Positions 6,705-7,032 of a DNA stretch of 7,032 bases are shown in pieces. The position numbers and the translations under genes are program-made. The stretch spans positions 1 through 7,032 of the forward strand of contig CAZAKZ010000224.1 in assembly GCA_964485695.1 (NCBI GenBank), in the 5' to 3' direction. This DNA comes from CAZAKZ01 sp964485695. GTDB taxonomy: Bacteria > Planctomycetota > JAFGQW01. Each line of letters starts with the position of its first letter. Positions within the stretch are counted from its first letter, which is position 1. The notes below the pieces were generated by a model. That model searched no databases, had not been told where the DNA came from, and worked only from the letters and a program-made list of their open reading frames with translations.

Positions 6705-6962
6705 TCAATGGCCGCTCGGGGTGTCTTTCTCGGGCGGGAGTTCCACGTAGCTTCCGCCGAAGTAGGTGTAGACGCACCGGCCGGAGTCGATGAGGGACCG
6801 GATGGCCGACTTGCAGATCTTCTTGGAGCAGCGTTCTTCCCCGAAATGGCCCATCATGGCCTTGGTCAGGTCCATGGCCTTGAGCTTCTTCATGCCCTGG
6901 GCGTCCTTGACCATGCCGTACATGAGGTCTGCCACTTCCTCGATGCTCACGTCCTCTGCCAT
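6705..6962 (-). CDS. dsrD: DsrD, small winged-helix activator of dissimilatory sulfite reductase
   Basis: Small cytoplasmic protein of 85 residues, matching the DsrD family (about 75-90 residues). DsrD folds as a winged helix but is reported to act as an allosteric activator of DsrAB rather than a DNA-binding regulator. Seen: a helical N-terminal region, a helix around 43-60 (ERCSKKICKSAIRSLIDS) and a two-strand wing at about 62-74 (RCVYTYFGGSYVEL). The wing corresponds to the YWSSGSTT region of Desulfovibrio DsrD as I recall it but is not the same. Cysteines 45, 50 and 63 are present. The start at 6960-6962 has AAGGAG eight bases upstream, and the gene starts 15 bases after the stop of the preceding frame, in the usual dsrA-dsrB-dsrD order. 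Family assignment is good, helped by position. Confidence 0.85.
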   Translation of the reverse strand: MAEDVSIEEVADLMYGMVKDAQGMKKLKAMDLTKAMMGHFGEERCSKKICKSAIRSLIDSGRCVYTYFGGSYVELPPEKDTPSGH

Positions 6963-6977
6963 TGGTACCGCTCCTTA

Positions 6978-7032
6978 TCAGTATTTCACTTGCGCCGAAC
7001 GCTTGAAAGTCAGGCCCGCGTGCTTGAAGTCG
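6978..7032 (-). CDS. dsrB: Probable DsrB C-terminal end (partial)
   Basis: The minus-strand frame running in from the right edge reads DFKHAGLTFKRSAQVKY and stops at TGA (6978-6980), 15 bases before dsrD. Only 17 whole codons are visible. The identity as the beta subunit of dissimilatory sulfite reductase rests mainly on the conserved dsrA-dsrB-dsrD order and the tight spacing; the tail itself is too short to prove it. Transcription appears continuous into dsrD. Confidence 0.6.
   Translation of the reverse strand, partial: DFKHAGLTFKRSAQVKY

Overview
The window holds the core of a dissimilatory sulfur-metabolism (dsr) locus, all on the minus strand, with the 3' end of a plus-strand group II intron at its left edge. 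Read in the direction of transcription (from base 7032 down), the order is: the last codons of a gene that is probably dsrB; dsrD; a 335-base non-coding stretch; dsrC; a 172-base leader rich in inverted repeats; a small gene with an RsbRD-type N-terminal domain; and dsrM, dsrK, dsrJ, dsrO, dsrP. The GC-rich composition, DsrD and the full DsrMKJOP complex suggest a sulfate/sulfite-reducing bacterium of the Desulfobacterota (former Deltaproteobacteria). DsrD and DsrMKJOP with a triheme DsrJ argue for the reductive rather than the oxidative pathway. I cannot place the organism more finely.

The genes form one pathway. DsrAB (mostly outside the window) reduces sulfite and loads the sulfur onto DsrC as a trisulfide bridging its two C-terminal cysteines. 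DsrD is a small activator of DsrAB. The membrane complex DsrMKJOP links the menaquinone pool and periplasmic redox chemistry to reduction of the DsrC trisulfide at DsrK. Every cofactor motif expected of the complex is visible: heme b histidines in DsrM, two ferredoxin clusters plus a CCG-type site in DsrK, three CxxCH hemes in DsrJ, four 4Fe-4S clusters and a Tat signal in DsrO, and NrfD-type helices in DsrP. dsrM-K-J-O-P are tightly packed (25-base gap, 14-base overlap, 3-base gap, 38-base gap) and look like one operon.

The less ordinary parts are between and beside the genes. The dsrD-dsrC spacer holds a 12-pair inverted repeat, a tandem 16/17-base direct repeat and a nested hairpin. The dsrC-rsbRD leader holds two perfect inverted repeats whose arms overlap, so the RNA could form only one of the two hairpins fully at a time. 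At the left edge, bases 1 to about 238 fold as domains V and VI of a group II intron; its 3' splice site lies 9 bases beyond the dsrP stop codon, in antisense orientation to the operon. The rest of the intron and any reverse transcriptase lie outside the window.
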